This document shows positions 8,264 to 16,336 of a stretch of 64,000 nt of DNA, piece by piece; position 1 is the first letter of the stretch, and every line of letters begins with the position of its first letter. The stretch comes from Paenibacillus sp. cl123 (GTDB taxonomy: Bacteria > Bacillota > Bacilli > Paenibacillales > NBRC-103111). Location of the stretch: contig NZ_FMYY01000024.1 in the NCBI RefSeq assembly GCF_900101595.1, positions 39,642-103,641 of the forward strand. The letters run 5' to 3'. The translations under genes and the position numbers were made by a program. Under the pieces are notes generated by a model. That model saw nothing but the letters and a program-made list of their open reading frames with translations. It did not search any database and was not told the DNA's origin.

Positions 8264-8282
8264 TCATCAGATCACCTGATCA
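8264..8282. promoter_or_regulatory. Putative operator for the FadR-type regulator
   Basis: ATCAG (8266-8270) and CTGAT (8276-8280) form an inverted repeat around ATCAC. It sits just downstream of the predicted transcription start, where a bound repressor would block transcription. The regulator gene is adjacent and divergent. Confidence 0.5.
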
Positions 8283-8328
8283 AAATGAAATGGAAAATAA
8301 AGCTGTCGACAGAAAGTAGGAGGGTTAC

Positions 8329-9744
8329 ATGCTGAATGAACAAGTGCGCCAGGCTTTGCGCGAACGGCTGGGCGACCGCTATTTCCGGGACGATCAGGAG
8401 ACGCTTGTCTCCTACTCCTATGACGCGACGCCGATGCTCCAGCATATGCCGGACGGTGTCGTATTTCCCGCGACGACGGAGGAGGTCGCCTTCGTCCTGA
8501 AGCTCGCGAACGAGCACCGGATTCCTATCGTGGGCCGCGGGTCCGGCACCAATCTGTGCGGAGGCACGGTGGCGGTGGAGGGCGGCATCGTGATGGTGAT
8601 GAACCGGATGAACAAGCTGCTGGAGATCGATACGGATAATCTCACGGCTACCTTCCAGCCCGGGCTGAATACGAAGGAGTTTCATATGGCGGTGGAGGCG
8701 CAGGGCTTGTTCTACCCGCCGGACCCGAGCAGCATGGTCATCTCGACGCTGGGCGGCAATATTATGGAATGCGCAGGCGGGCTGCGCGGTCTGAAATACG
8801 GCACGACCAAGGACTATGTGATCGGGCTCGAGGCTGTGCTGCCTTCGGGGGAAGTGATCCGGACCGGGGGCAAGCTGTACAAGGATGTCGCAGGGTATGA
8901 CTTGACCAAGCTGCTGGTCGGCTCGGAGGGTACGCTGGCGATCATTACGGAGGCGACCGTGAAGCTGGTGGCGGCTCCCGTTTATAAGAAAACGATGCTT
9001 GCGCTGTACACGGATATTCATGCGGCGGCGCGGAGTGTATCGAGCATTATCCGCCACCGTATCGTGCCTGCGACGCTGGAGTTCATAGACAATCCGACAC
9101 TGCGTGTCGTCGAAGCCTACAACAAGCTCGGACTGCCAACCGATATGGAGGCCGTGCTGCTGATCGAGCAGGATGGCGTCGATGAATCTGTCGTAGCGAA
9201 GGATATGGAAGAGATTATCCGCATCTGCCGGGAGGAGGGCGCGGCCAGCGTGCAGATGGCCCGTGACGCCGAGGAAGCGGAGCGGCTGATGAAAGCCCGC
9301 CGCAGCGCCTTGTCCACGCTGTCCCGCATCCGGCCGACGACGATTCTGGAGGATGCGACAGTGCCGCGCTCGAAGATCGCCGACATGGTGCTGGAGATCA
9401 ACCGGATCGCCCGCAAGTACGAACTGCAGATCTGCACGTTCGGGCATGCCGGCGACGGGAATCTTCACCCGACCTGTACGACGGACGCCCGGGATACCGA
9501 GGAGATTCACCGCGTGGAGCAGGCCTTCGAGGAAATATTCGAGGCGGCGATTCGCTTCGGCGGCACGATTACCGGAGAGCATGGCGTCGGTACGGTGAAG
9601 GCGCCTTTCCTGGAGTGGAAGGTCGGCGAGGCAGGCATTGCGCTGATGCGCAGCCTCAAGCTGGCTTTCGATCCGAACAATATTATGAATCCGGGCAAAA
9701 TGTTCGCCAAGGAGTCGCGCAAAAGGGTGGTGGTGAACCGGTGA
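8329..9744 (+). CDS. glcD: FAD-linked glycolate/lactate oxidase subunit GlcD
   Basis: A 471-residue flavoprotein of the VAO family. The FAD-binding PCMH domain shows PIVGRGSGTNLCGGTVA (about residues 65-81) and DPSSMVISTLGGNIMECAGGLRGLKYG. The C-terminal domain shows the conserved TFGHAGDGNLHP and TGEHGVGTVK. It oxidises a 2-hydroxy acid such as glycolate and passes electrons to the Fe-S partner encoded next (GlcF). No glcE is present, as in other Bacillota where GlcD and GlcF form the minimal unit (YsfC/YsfD-like). The stop overlaps the next GTG start (GTGA). Choice between glycolate and D-lactate is not decided by sequence. Confidence 0.9.
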   Translation: MLNEQVRQALRERLGDRYFRDDQETLVSYSYDATPMLQHMPDGVVFPATTEEVAFVLKLANEHRIPIVGRGSGTNLCGGTVAVEGGIVMVMNRMNKLLEIDTDNLTATFQPGLNTKEFHMAVEAQGLFYPPDPSSMVISTLGGNIMECAGGLRGLKYGTTKDYVIGLEAVLPSGEVIRTGGKLYKDVAGYDLTKLLVGSEGTLAIITEATVKLVAAPVYKKTMLALYTDIHAAARSVSSIIRHRIVPATLEFIDNPTLRVVEAYNKLGLPTDMEAVLLIEQDGVDESVVAKDMEEIIRICREEGAASVQMARDAEEAERLMKARRSALSTLSRIRPTTILEDATVPRSKIADMVLEINRIARKYELQICTFGHAGDGNLHPTCTTDARDTEEIHRVEQAFEEIFEAAIRFGGTITGEHGVGTVKAPFLEWKVGEAGIALMRSLKLAFDPNNIMNPGKMFAKESRKRVVVNR

Positions 9745-11201
9745 ACAGCTCCGTATCGATCAAAGAAAAGCTTGCCCGCGAAGGCGGCTCCCCCGTCGCC
9801 GAGCGCATGAAGCTGGCGCTCGACTATGACGAGCTGACGAACTGCATGCGGTGCGGCTTCTGCCAGCCGGCTTGTCCCACCTTTCGCGAGACGGGCCTCG
9901 AAGCTGCGTCCCCGCGGGGGCGTATAGCGCTGATGAAGGCTGTCGTCGACGATGTGATGACGCCGGACCAGTCGTTCCGCGACCAGATCGACCTTTGTCT
10001 CGGCTGCCGGGCCTGCGAGCCGGTCTGCCCGGCTGACGTGAAGTACGGCAGCCTGCTCGAGCAGACGAAGGAGGCGCTTGAGCAGACAGCCGAGCATCGG
10101 CTGTGGGTTCGCGCTCTGCGCGGTATTACCTTCAAGCATCTGTTTCCGCGGCAGAAGCGGATGAAGCTGCTCGGCAAGGCGCTGCGGCTGTATCAGAAAT
10201 CCGGCATGAGCGGGCTTGTCCGCTCCTCCGGGATGATGGACCTGTTCCCCGAGCATATGCGCCAGATGGAGCGGATTCTGCCCGACGCGTCAGGCAGCGG
10301 CGTTGTGGAGCAGCTCGGCGTCTTCGTCCCGGCCAAGGGAAACCCGATCGGACGCGTCGGTTTGTTCCGGGGCTGCATCATGGATATCCTGTACACCGAG
10401 ACGAATGTGCGCACGGCGCGCCTGCTGTCCGAAGCGGGTTATGACGTCATCATCCCCGAGGCGCAGAACTGCTGCGGCGCGCTTCATGCGCATGGCGGTG
10501 AGCTGGATCAGGCCCGCGAGCTGGCCCGCAGCAATATCCGCGCCTTCCTCGATGCGAAGATGGACGCGGTGGTGTCCAATGCAGGGGGCTGCGGCGCACT
10601 GCTGGTCGAGTACGGACATCTGCTTCACGATGATCCGGAATATGCGAGCTCGGCGCTGGCGTTCGCCGGGCGCGTGAAGGATGTCAGCCAGCTGCTGCTG
10701 GAGCGCGCGAACCGGCTGAACTTCGATGCCGGGGCGGGCGCCGCAGCCGGCCGCGCGCAAGAAGCGGCGGCCGCGCTCCAGGAGAGCGCGGCGCAGACGA
10801 CTTCGCCGGCAGGCTCTGCCGCCGATGCCGCCGGATGGGAGACGGTTACGTATCAGGACTCCTGCCATCTGCGTAACGTCATGAAGGCCGGCAATGCCCC
10901 GCGCAATCTGATCGGCCGGGTCGGCCGGGTGAATGTGGTCGAGTTGCAGGGAGCGGACCGCTGCTGCGGCTCGGCTGGGATCTACAATTTGACCCAGCCG
11001 GACATGTCCATGCAGGTGCTGGACCACAAGATGGAGCATGTGAAGGAGACGAAGGCCCATATCGTGCTGACCAGCAACCCCGGCTGCCTGCTGCAGATGC
11101 AGCTCGGAATCGAGCGCGAGGGGCTGAGCGGCCGGATGAAGGCGGAGCATGTCGTTGACTATTTGTACGAACGGCTGGTGCCTTCACCGAGAATTGAATA
11201 G
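9741..11201 (+). CDS. glcF: Fe-S subunit GlcF of glycolate/lactate oxidase
   Basis: A 486-residue electron-transfer protein. Two 4Fe-4S motifs are clear: CMRCGFCQPACP near residue 36 and CLGCRACEPVCP near residue 87. Two cysteine-rich CCG domains follow (CCGALHAHGG and CCGSAGIYN, each preceded by GLFRGC- or DSCHLR-like blocks). The start is GTG at 9741, overlapping the glcD stop; the longer frame upstream lies inside glcD. Between the CCG domains, about residues 330-365, there is an alanine-rich stretch that makes the protein some 40 residues longer than usual. It is probably a flexible linker. A terminator follows directly. Confidence 0.9.
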   Translation: MNSSVSIKEKLAREGGSPVAERMKLALDYDELTNCMRCGFCQPACPTFRETGLEAASPRGRIALMKAVVDDVMTPDQSFRDQIDLCLGCRACEPVCPADVKYGSLLEQTKEALEQTAEHRLWVRALRGITFKHLFPRQKRMKLLGKALRLYQKSGMSGLVRSSGMMDLFPEHMRQMERILPDASGSGVVEQLGVFVPAKGNPIGRVGLFRGCIMDILYTETNVRTARLLSEAGYDVIIPEAQNCCGALHAHGGELDQARELARSNIRAFLDAKMDAVVSNAGGCGALLVEYGHLLHDDPEYASSALAFAGRVKDVSQLLLERANRLNFDAGAGAAAGRAQEAAAALQESAAQTTSPAGSAADAAGWETVTYQDSCHLRNVMKAGNAPRNLIGRVGRVNVVELQGADRCCGSAGIYNLTQPDMSMQVLDHKMEHVKETKAHIVLTSNPGCLLQMQLGIEREGLSGRMKAEHVVDYLYERLVPSPRIE

Positions 11202-11214
11202 GCCCCTATAATCG

Positions 11215-11253
11215 AAAACCTTCAATCCATGGCGAAATTGGATTGAAGGTTTT
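11215..11253. terminator. Terminator after glcF
   Basis: A 14-bp stem (AAAACCTTCAATCC with GGATTGAAGGTTTT) with a T-rich end. Because the stem ends in A/T on both sides it could work in both directions. Confidence 0.85.
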
Positions 11254-11349
11254 CTTACTATCCGGCAGCAGCTTTCCGCTCCATGAAGAAGGCAGGCCTG
11301 GACGGCGGCGCGGCGCGGGTTCGGGATATTGTCGAATGATAAAAATCAA

Positions 11350-11378
11350 TTGCGACGACAGTCCCAGTCTGTTAATAT
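11350..11378 (+). promoter_or_regulatory. Promoter of the FecCD permease operon
   Basis: -35 TTGCGA (11350-11355) and -10 TAATAT (11373-11378) are spaced by 17 bp. The Fur box lies right at the expected transcription start. Confidence 0.65.
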
Positions 11379-11383
11379 GACAA

Positions 11384-11398
11384 TGAGAATCGTTATCA
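11384..11398. promoter_or_regulatory. Fur box before the iron permease genes
   Basis: TGAGAAT-C-GTTATCA matches the Bacillus 7-1-7 Fur consensus (TGATAAT-N-ATTATCA) with two differences. It covers the start region of the promoter, so iron-loaded Fur would repress the operon. Confidence 0.85.
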
Positions 11399-11429
11399 TA
11401 TTTGAGTGGACAAGAAAGGTATGAATTCA

Positions 11430-12488
11430 ATGGCATCTTCTACGGGATCATCCCCGGCTTCCAAGGCGGTCAAAGCGTCTCCGGTGCTTAAAACGAGACC
11501 GCTTGCCGCCACGATCATCCTCTTTGCCGGGCTTGCTGCGCTGCTGCTCTCGCTCGCGGTATCCATTTCGCTGGGAGCGGCGGATATTCGCCTCGCCACC
11601 GTATGGGAAGCGGTGTTCCGCTTTAATCCGGAACTTACTCAGCATCAAATCATTCAGGAGCTTCGGATGCCGCGGGCGTTGGCCGGTGCGATGGTGGGCG
11701 CCTGCTTCGCCGTTGCGGGCGCCATCATGCAGGGGATGACGAGGAACCCGCTGGCCGACCCGGGGCTGCTCGGACTTAACGCGGGCGCGGGCTTTGTGCT
11801 TGCGCTATGCTTTGCTTTTGCGCCGGGCCTGCCGTTTCAACACTTGATCCTGTATTCCTTCCTGGGGGCCGCTGTCGGGGTGGCCGTCGTGTACGGGGTC
11901 GGTTCGCTGGCCAAGGGAGGCTTAACGCCGGTCAGGCTGGCGCTGGCCGGGGCCGCGGTTTCCGCTTTATTGTCGGCGCTTAGCGAAGGGATCGCTATCT
12001 TCTTCCGGATCGGCCAGGATTTGGCCTTCTGGTACGCGGGCGGAGTTGCGGGTGTGAAATGGATGCAGGTGAAGCTGATGTTTCCCTGGGTGGCCGCTGC
12101 GCTGGCCGCCTCCCTGGCGTTGTCCAGATCGGTTACTCTGCTCAGCCTCGGGGAAGATATCGCCAAGAGTCTGGGCGGCCGTACCGGCTTGATCAAGCTG
12201 TCTTGTACGCTGGTCGTGCTCTTGCTTGCGGGAGCGGCCGTATCTGCCGTCGGCTCGATCGGCTTTGTCGGTTTGATGATCCCTCATGTGGCCAGAGCCT
12301 TGGTAGGAGTCGATTATCGCTGGATCATTCCTTGCTCCGCCGTGCTGGGCAGCTTGCTGATGGTACTGGCGGATATCGGCGCACGGATGGTCAACCCTCC
12401 TTTTGAAACGCCGGTGGGAGCGCTGATTGCCGTTCTGGGCGTGCCGTTTTTCCTATACCTGGTGCGCAGGGAAAGGAGAGAACTGTAA
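11430..12488 (+). CDS. FecCD-family iron-siderophore permease, subunit 1
   Basis: A 352-residue polytopic membrane protein, one of two permease subunits of a siderophore ABC importer. The family block RMPRALAGAMVGACFAVAGA and the GMTRNPLADPGLLG signature are present, followed by about nine membrane helices and the C-terminal GFVGLMIPHVAR motif that contacts the ATPase. I start at ATG 11430, ten bases after AAAGG; GTG at 11406 is in frame but has no ribosome binding site. The next gene starts on the last base of this stop codon (TAATG). No binding protein or ATPase is encoded nearby. Confidence 0.9.
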   Translation: MASSTGSSPASKAVKASPVLKTRPLAATIILFAGLAALLLSLAVSISLGAADIRLATVWEAVFRFNPELTQHQIIQELRMPRALAGAMVGACFAVAGAIMQGMTRNPLADPGLLGLNAGAGFVLALCFAFAPGLPFQHLILYSFLGAAVGVAVVYGVGSLAKGGLTPVRLALAGAAVSALLSALSEGIAIFFRIGQDLAFWYAGGVAGVKWMQVKLMFPWVAAALAASLALSRSVTLLSLGEDIAKSLGGRTGLIKLSCTLVVLLLAGAAVSAVGSIGFVGLMIPHVARALVGVDYRWIIPCSAVLGSLLMVLADIGARMVNPPFETPVGALIAVLGVPFFLYLVRRERREL

Positions 12489-13528
12489 TGTCCTCCCTTC
12501 CTTATCTGGAGTCGAACACGGAGCGCCGCAAACTGATCAGGGCTTTATTCGTATTTGCGATTCTGGCGGGCCTGATCGTGATTGCCTTTGTTATCAGTAT
12601 GAATACAGGCTTCATCCGCTTGTCGCCGGTCGAAGTGATCAAGACGCTGTTCGGGGCCGGTACGGCCAAGCAGAATCTGATTTTGTTCGAATTCCGGCTG
12701 CCCCGGATCGTTATCTCCATTCTGATCGGAGCGGGGCTCGCCGTATCCGGATGCATCCTGCAGGGACTGACGCGCAATGCGCTGGCCGATCCGGGCATTC
12801 TCGGCATTAACGCCGGAGCCGGTCTGATGGTCGTGCTGTTCATTGCGTTTTTCCCGATGAATCAGTCGCCGCCGATCTTCTTCCTGCCGTTTCTGGCGCT
12901 GCTTGGAGCAGGAGCTACGGCGGCGCTGATATTTGCCCTTTCCTATGAAAAGGACAAGGGCATCTCGCCCACTCGCATGGTGCTGTCGGGGATTGCCGTC
13001 GCTGCGGGCATCTCAGCCGCCATGATCATCCTGACCATCAGGCTGGAGCCGAACCAGTACCAGTTTGTCGCCACCTGGCTGGCGGGCAGTATTTGGGGAA
13101 CGAGCTGGAAATTTGTCGTGGCGCTGCTTCCGTGGGTGATTGTGCTGCTGCCCTTCGTCTTGTACAAGGCCCGGACGCTGAATGTGATGAATATGGGCGA
13201 TATGACCGCGATCGGACTCGGAACCCGGGTTAGCCGCGAGCGGCTGCTGCTGCTGTCCGCGGCCGTCGCGCTGGCGGGCTCCTGCGTAGCCGCCGGCGGA
13301 GCTATCGGCTTCGTCGGGCTGATCGGCCCGCATTTGGCCAGACAACTGGTCGGTCCGAGGCATCAGTATCTGCTGCCGGCTTCCGCGCTTGTAGGCAGTC
13401 TGCTTCTGATCGTATCCGATCTGGTCGCGCGGGTCCTCCTGCAGCCGTCGGAGATTCCGACGGGAATCGTGGTTGCGGTTATCGGGGCTCCCTATTTCTT
13501 GTACTTGCTGGCCCGTTCGAAGGCTTGA
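12488..13528 (+). CDS. FecCD-family iron-siderophore permease, subunit 2
   Basis: A 346-residue homologue of the preceding permease. Matching signatures are FRLPRIVISILIGAGLAVSG, GLTRNALADPGILG and GFVGLIGPHLARQLVG. It makes the heterodimeric membrane channel with subunit 1. The arrangement of two permeases without ATPase resembles YfiZ-YfhA of Bacillus, which uses the shared ATPase YusV encoded elsewhere (established for that system; inference here). The substrate is likely a ferric siderophore, given the Fur box, but which one is unknown. Confidence 0.9.
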   Translation: MSSLPYLESNTERRKLIRALFVFAILAGLIVIAFVISMNTGFIRLSPVEVIKTLFGAGTAKQNLILFEFRLPRIVISILIGAGLAVSGCILQGLTRNALADPGILGINAGAGLMVVLFIAFFPMNQSPPIFFLPFLALLGAGATAALIFALSYEKDKGISPTRMVLSGIAVAAGISAAMIILTIRLEPNQYQFVATWLAGSIWGTSWKFVVALLPWVIVLLPFVLYKARTLNVMNMGDMTAIGLGTRVSRERLLLLSAAVALAGSCVAAGGAIGFVGLIGPHLARQLVGPRHQYLLPASALVGSLLLIVSDLVARVLLQPSEIPTGIVVAVIGAPYFLYLLARSKA

Positions 13529-13551
13529 GCGGAAGCTGTTTTCGATTAGCG

Positions 13552-13581
13552 TTGACTTGCAGCGGCCGTTGTCGATATAAT
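13552..13581 (+). promoter_or_regulatory. Sigma-A promoter of glpP-glpK
   Basis: TTGACT (13552-13557) and a perfect TATAAT (13576-13581) are separated by 18 bp. The start would be near 13588, so the leader motif shared with glpD lies at the very 5' end of the RNA. Confidence 0.8.
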
Positions 13582-13586
13582 GAAAC

Positions 13587-13667
13587 CAAGTTAATAGCAG
13601 GTGACGGAGAGACGGAGATCACACGAATGACATTCTTAGCGGGATGGGATTCGTCGTGGTCTTTTTT
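13587..13667 (+). promoter_or_regulatory. glpP leader with terminator, probable GlpP target
   Basis: The leader begins CAAGTTAATA (13587-13596), then has two GGAGA-type elements (13605-13618), and ends in an intrinsic terminator: GATCACACGAAT (13617-13628) pairs with ATTCGTCGTGGTC (13649-13661) and six T follow. The same order of elements occurs before glpD (16070-16163). In Bacillus GlpP binds such leaders when glycerol-3-phosphate is present and prevents termination; autoregulation here is inference. Confidence 0.7.
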
Positions 13668-13702
13668 CTTTCAAAGCGCATCTGGAGAAAGGGGGCCGGC
13701 TC

Positions 13703-14269
13703 ATGGCGTTTCACCGGCAGCTGATACTGCCCGCAGCGAGACAGATGAAGGATCTGGAGAAGCTGCTGAAGCTTTCCTACGAATACCTGGTCATCCTGGA
13801 TAGCCATATCAGTCAGATCAAGCCCATCGTCGATCTGGCGAAAGCGCACGGGAAGAAGGCGCTGCTCCATGCCGATCTGATCGAGGGATTGAAAAATGAC
13901 GAGTACGCAGCCGAGTTTCTGTGTCAAGTCGTGAGGCCGGCCGGACTGATCTCGACGCGGGCGGGCGTCATCACCAAGACGAAGCAGAACGGACTGCTCG
14001 CTATCCAGAGGCTGTTCTTACTGGATACGAATGCATTGGAAAAAAGCTATGTGCTGCTGGAGCGTACCAAGCCGGACTATATCGAGGTGCTGCCGGGCGT
14101 TATGCCGCATATTATCGAGGAAGTCCATGAACGCACGGGCATCCCGATATTTGCGGGCGGCCTTATTCGTTCCGTTCAGGACGTGGAGCAGGCGATAGCG
14201 GCGGGGGCGTCCGCGGTGACGACATCGAGAGCCGAGCTGTGGAAGCATTTCGAGCAGGTGAAGGAATAG
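13703..14269 (+). CDS. glpP: Glycerol-3-phosphate-responsive antiterminator GlpP
   Basis: A 188-residue RNA-binding antiterminator, close to the usual length. The N-terminus FHRQLILPAARQMKDLEKLL and the TIM-barrel-like core (LLHADLIEG, ISTRAGVITK, IEVLPGVMPHIIEEV, IPIFAGGLI) are characteristic. Established role: binds glycerol-3-phosphate and lets RNA polymerase pass the terminators of glp leaders. The ATG at 13703 follows AGAAAGGGGG. It lies directly ahead of glpK with a gap of 30 bases, and its own leader carries a terminator. Confidence 0.92.
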   Translation: MAFHRQLILPAARQMKDLEKLLKLSYEYLVILDSHISQIKPIVDLAKAHGKKALLHADLIEGLKNDEYAAEFLCQVVRPAGLISTRAGVITKTKQNGLLAIQRLFLLDTNALEKSYVLLERTKPDYIEVLPGVMPHIIEEVHERTGIPIFAGGLIRSVQDVEQAIAAGASAVTTSRAELWKHFEQVKE

Positions 14270-14299
14270 GGGGAGCAGATGTTGACTGGGGAGCAGGAT

Positions 14300-15784
14300 A
14301 TGTACATTGTAGCCGTCGATCAAGGCACGACCAGCACGCGAGCCATCATCTTCGATCGGCAGGGAGACATCGTCAGCACGGCGCAGCAGGAGATCAAGCA
14401 ATTTTATCCGCAGCCGGGCTGGGTGGAGCATAACGCGAGTGAAATCTGGGTATCCGTGCTTGGCGTACTGGCTACGGCGCTGACCGAGGCGGAGATCCGG
14501 GCTGACCGGATCGCGGCGGTTGGCATTACGAATCAGCGGGAGACGACAGTCGTCTGGGACAGACATACGGGGCATCCCATCTACCATGCCATCGTCTGGC
14601 AGTCCAGGCAGTCGGCCGGCATTTGCGAGGAACTGAAGCGGCAGGGGCATGAAGAGCTGTTCCGCAGCAAGACGGGACTGCTGATCGATCCGTATTTCTC
14701 GGGCACCAAGGTCAAATGGATTCTGGATCATGTGGACGGAGCCAGGGAAAAAGCGGAGCGCGGGGACCTGCTCTTCGGCACGATCGACAGCTGGCTGGTA
14801 TGGAAGCTGAGCGGAGGCAAAACCCATGTGACGGATTATTCGAATGCCTCCCGCACGCTGCTTTACAACATCCATGAGCTGAAGTGGGACGAGGAACTGC
14901 TGGATATCCTGGGCATCCCCCGCGCTATGCTGCCAGAAGTGAGATCCTCCTCCGAAGTGTACGCTCATACGGTGGAGCATCATTTCTTCGGCTGCCGGAC
15001 GCCGATCGCCGGGATGGCCGGGGATCAGCAGGCCGCCTTGTTCGGGCAAGCCTGCTTTGAGAAAGGGATGGTGAAAAACACGTACGGCACCGGCTGCTTT
15101 ATGCTGATGAATACGGGCGAGCAGGCGGTAGCTTCGCGTCATGGGCTGCTGACGACGATCGCCTGGGGCATCGGAGGCAAAGTGGAGTATGCGCTCGAGG
15201 GCAGCATTTTCGTGGCCGGCTCGGCCCTGCAGTGGCTGCGCGACGGTCTGCGGATGATCAAGTCGGCCGCAGACAGCGAGGCGTACGCCAGCCGCGTTAC
15301 TTCGACCGAAGGCGTGTATGTCGTGCCGGCGTTCGTCGGACTTGGCACGCCGTACTGGAACAGTGAGGTGCGAGGCGCGGTGTTCGGTCTCACGCGGGGC
15401 ACGAGCAAGGAGCATTTCATTCGGGCAACGCTGGAGGCGCTGGCTTACCAGACGAAGGATGTTACGAGCGTGATGGAGGAGGACTCCGGCCTGACCCTGC
15501 GCACGCTGCGGGTAGACGGCGGAGCCGTCCGGAACAACTTCCTGATGCAGTTCCAAAGCGATCTGCTCGGGACCGATGTGGAGCGTCCGGCAGTGAACGA
15601 GACGACGGCGCTTGGGGCTGCCTATTTGGCCGGGCTTGCGGTCGGTTATTGGAAGGACCGGGGCGAGATCGCCGAGCGGTGGCGGTCTGAGCGCACCTTT
15701 GCGCCGGCGATGGCGGCATCGACAAGGGATGAGCTGTACAGCGGCTGGAGGAAAGCGGTGAAGGCCGCCATGGCCTTTGTTTAA
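14300..15784 (+). CDS. glpK: Glycerol kinase
   Basis: Phosphorylates glycerol with ATP to sn-glycerol-3-phosphate. 494 residues from the chosen start, the standard length. FGGY-family motifs: DQGTTSTRAI at the N-terminus, NQRETT, ATP-site GMAGDQQAALFGQ and KNTYGTGCF, and C-terminal LRVDGGAVRNNF. A His-rich segment HTVEHHFFG sits where Gram-positive glycerol kinases are phosphorylated by the PTS protein HPr; PTS control is inference. I use ATG 14300 (GGGG nine bases upstream), where the protein starts as in Bacillus; ATG 14279 would add seven residues. No glpF facilitator gene is next to it. Confidence 0.93.
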   Translation: MYIVAVDQGTTSTRAIIFDRQGDIVSTAQQEIKQFYPQPGWVEHNASEIWVSVLGVLATALTEAEIRADRIAAVGITNQRETTVVWDRHTGHPIYHAIVWQSRQSAGICEELKRQGHEELFRSKTGLLIDPYFSGTKVKWILDHVDGAREKAERGDLLFGTIDSWLVWKLSGGKTHVTDYSNASRTLLYNIHELKWDEELLDILGIPRAMLPEVRSSSEVYAHTVEHHFFGCRTPIAGMAGDQQAALFGQACFEKGMVKNTYGTGCFMLMNTGEQAVASRHGLLTTIAWGIGGKVEYALEGSIFVAGSALQWLRDGLRMIKSAADSEAYASRVTSTEGVYVVPAFVGLGTPYWNSEVRGAVFGLTRGTSKEHFIRATLEALAYQTKDVTSVMEEDSGLTLRTLRVDGGAVRNNFLMQFQSDLLGTDVERPAVNETTALGAAYLAGLAVGYWKDRGEIAERWRSERTFAPAMAASTRDELYSGWRKAVKAAMAFV

Positions 15785-16060
15785 AGGGACGAAGAGATGC
15801 AGATGCATGGCGCGATGCCGCGTTTCGTTAAGCGCAGCAGCGCTCGGTTAAGGGGCGGAGAGAGGAGCCGGCCAGGGGCTAGGCGGGCAGGGAAGCCGGG
15901 ACGAGTTGGTTTGGGCGGCCTGGCTTCTCCAGTCGGATGGAGAGTTGGCTTTCAACTGCATTCGCCGTAAGCCGAGCAAGGACGGCCGATGCGGGAAGAC
16001 GACGCTCGGCAGCTCTGAAATTATTTGCCGAAAAGCCTGTGAATGATAGCGGAAAGCTGG
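15785..16060. other. Intergenic region between glpK and the glpD promoter
   Basis: About 280 bp of GC-rich sequence. I see no credible gene, no T-run terminator after glpK and no repeat. The message from glpK could read towards glpD but would meet the glpD leader terminator. Confidence 0.5.
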
Positions 16061-16066
16061 TATACT
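16058..16066 (+). promoter_or_regulatory. Extended -10 promoter of glpD
   Basis: TGGTATACT: a TATACT -10 (16061-16066) with an extended TG element. No good -35 is visible 17 bp upstream, which is common for extended -10 promoters. Confidence 0.6.
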
Positions 16067-16069
16067 GAA

Positions 16070-16163
16070 TACAAGTTAATATTTCGGTTGGAGAAGCGGA
16101 GAAAACCACAACACCCCTCCTGCGGCAGCGGCTGCAGGGAGCGGGCTGTTTGTGGTTTTTTTT
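16070..16163 (+). promoter_or_regulatory. glpD antitermination leader
   Basis: The RNA starts with CAAGTTAATA (16072-16081), continues with GGAGAAGCGGAGA (16090-16102), and ends in a strong terminator: AAAACCACAA (16102-16111) pairs with TTGTGGTTTT (16150-16159) around an inner CCTGC/GCAGG helix, with eight T. This is the classical GlpP-controlled arrangement of Bacillus glpD. Confidence 0.85.
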
Positions 16164-16336
16164 CATTTGCTGCAGGAGAGCGGCAGATGCCGGCATTCCG
16201 CCGGTCACATGACCAATCGCTCCAGTAGAACATGCCGGCAACCATACGGAAGGGCGGGAGTCGGACCAACGGTTGAACAAGCACGTGATTAAGCGGCGCT
16301 CTGGACGCCAAGAATAAAGATGCGGAGGAATGACAG

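Noticed and set aside
14018..15808. A very long open frame on the minus strand opposite glpK
   Set aside because: It is the antisense shadow of a clear glycerol kinase in GC-rich DNA; its product has no recognisable motif and no ribosome binding site.
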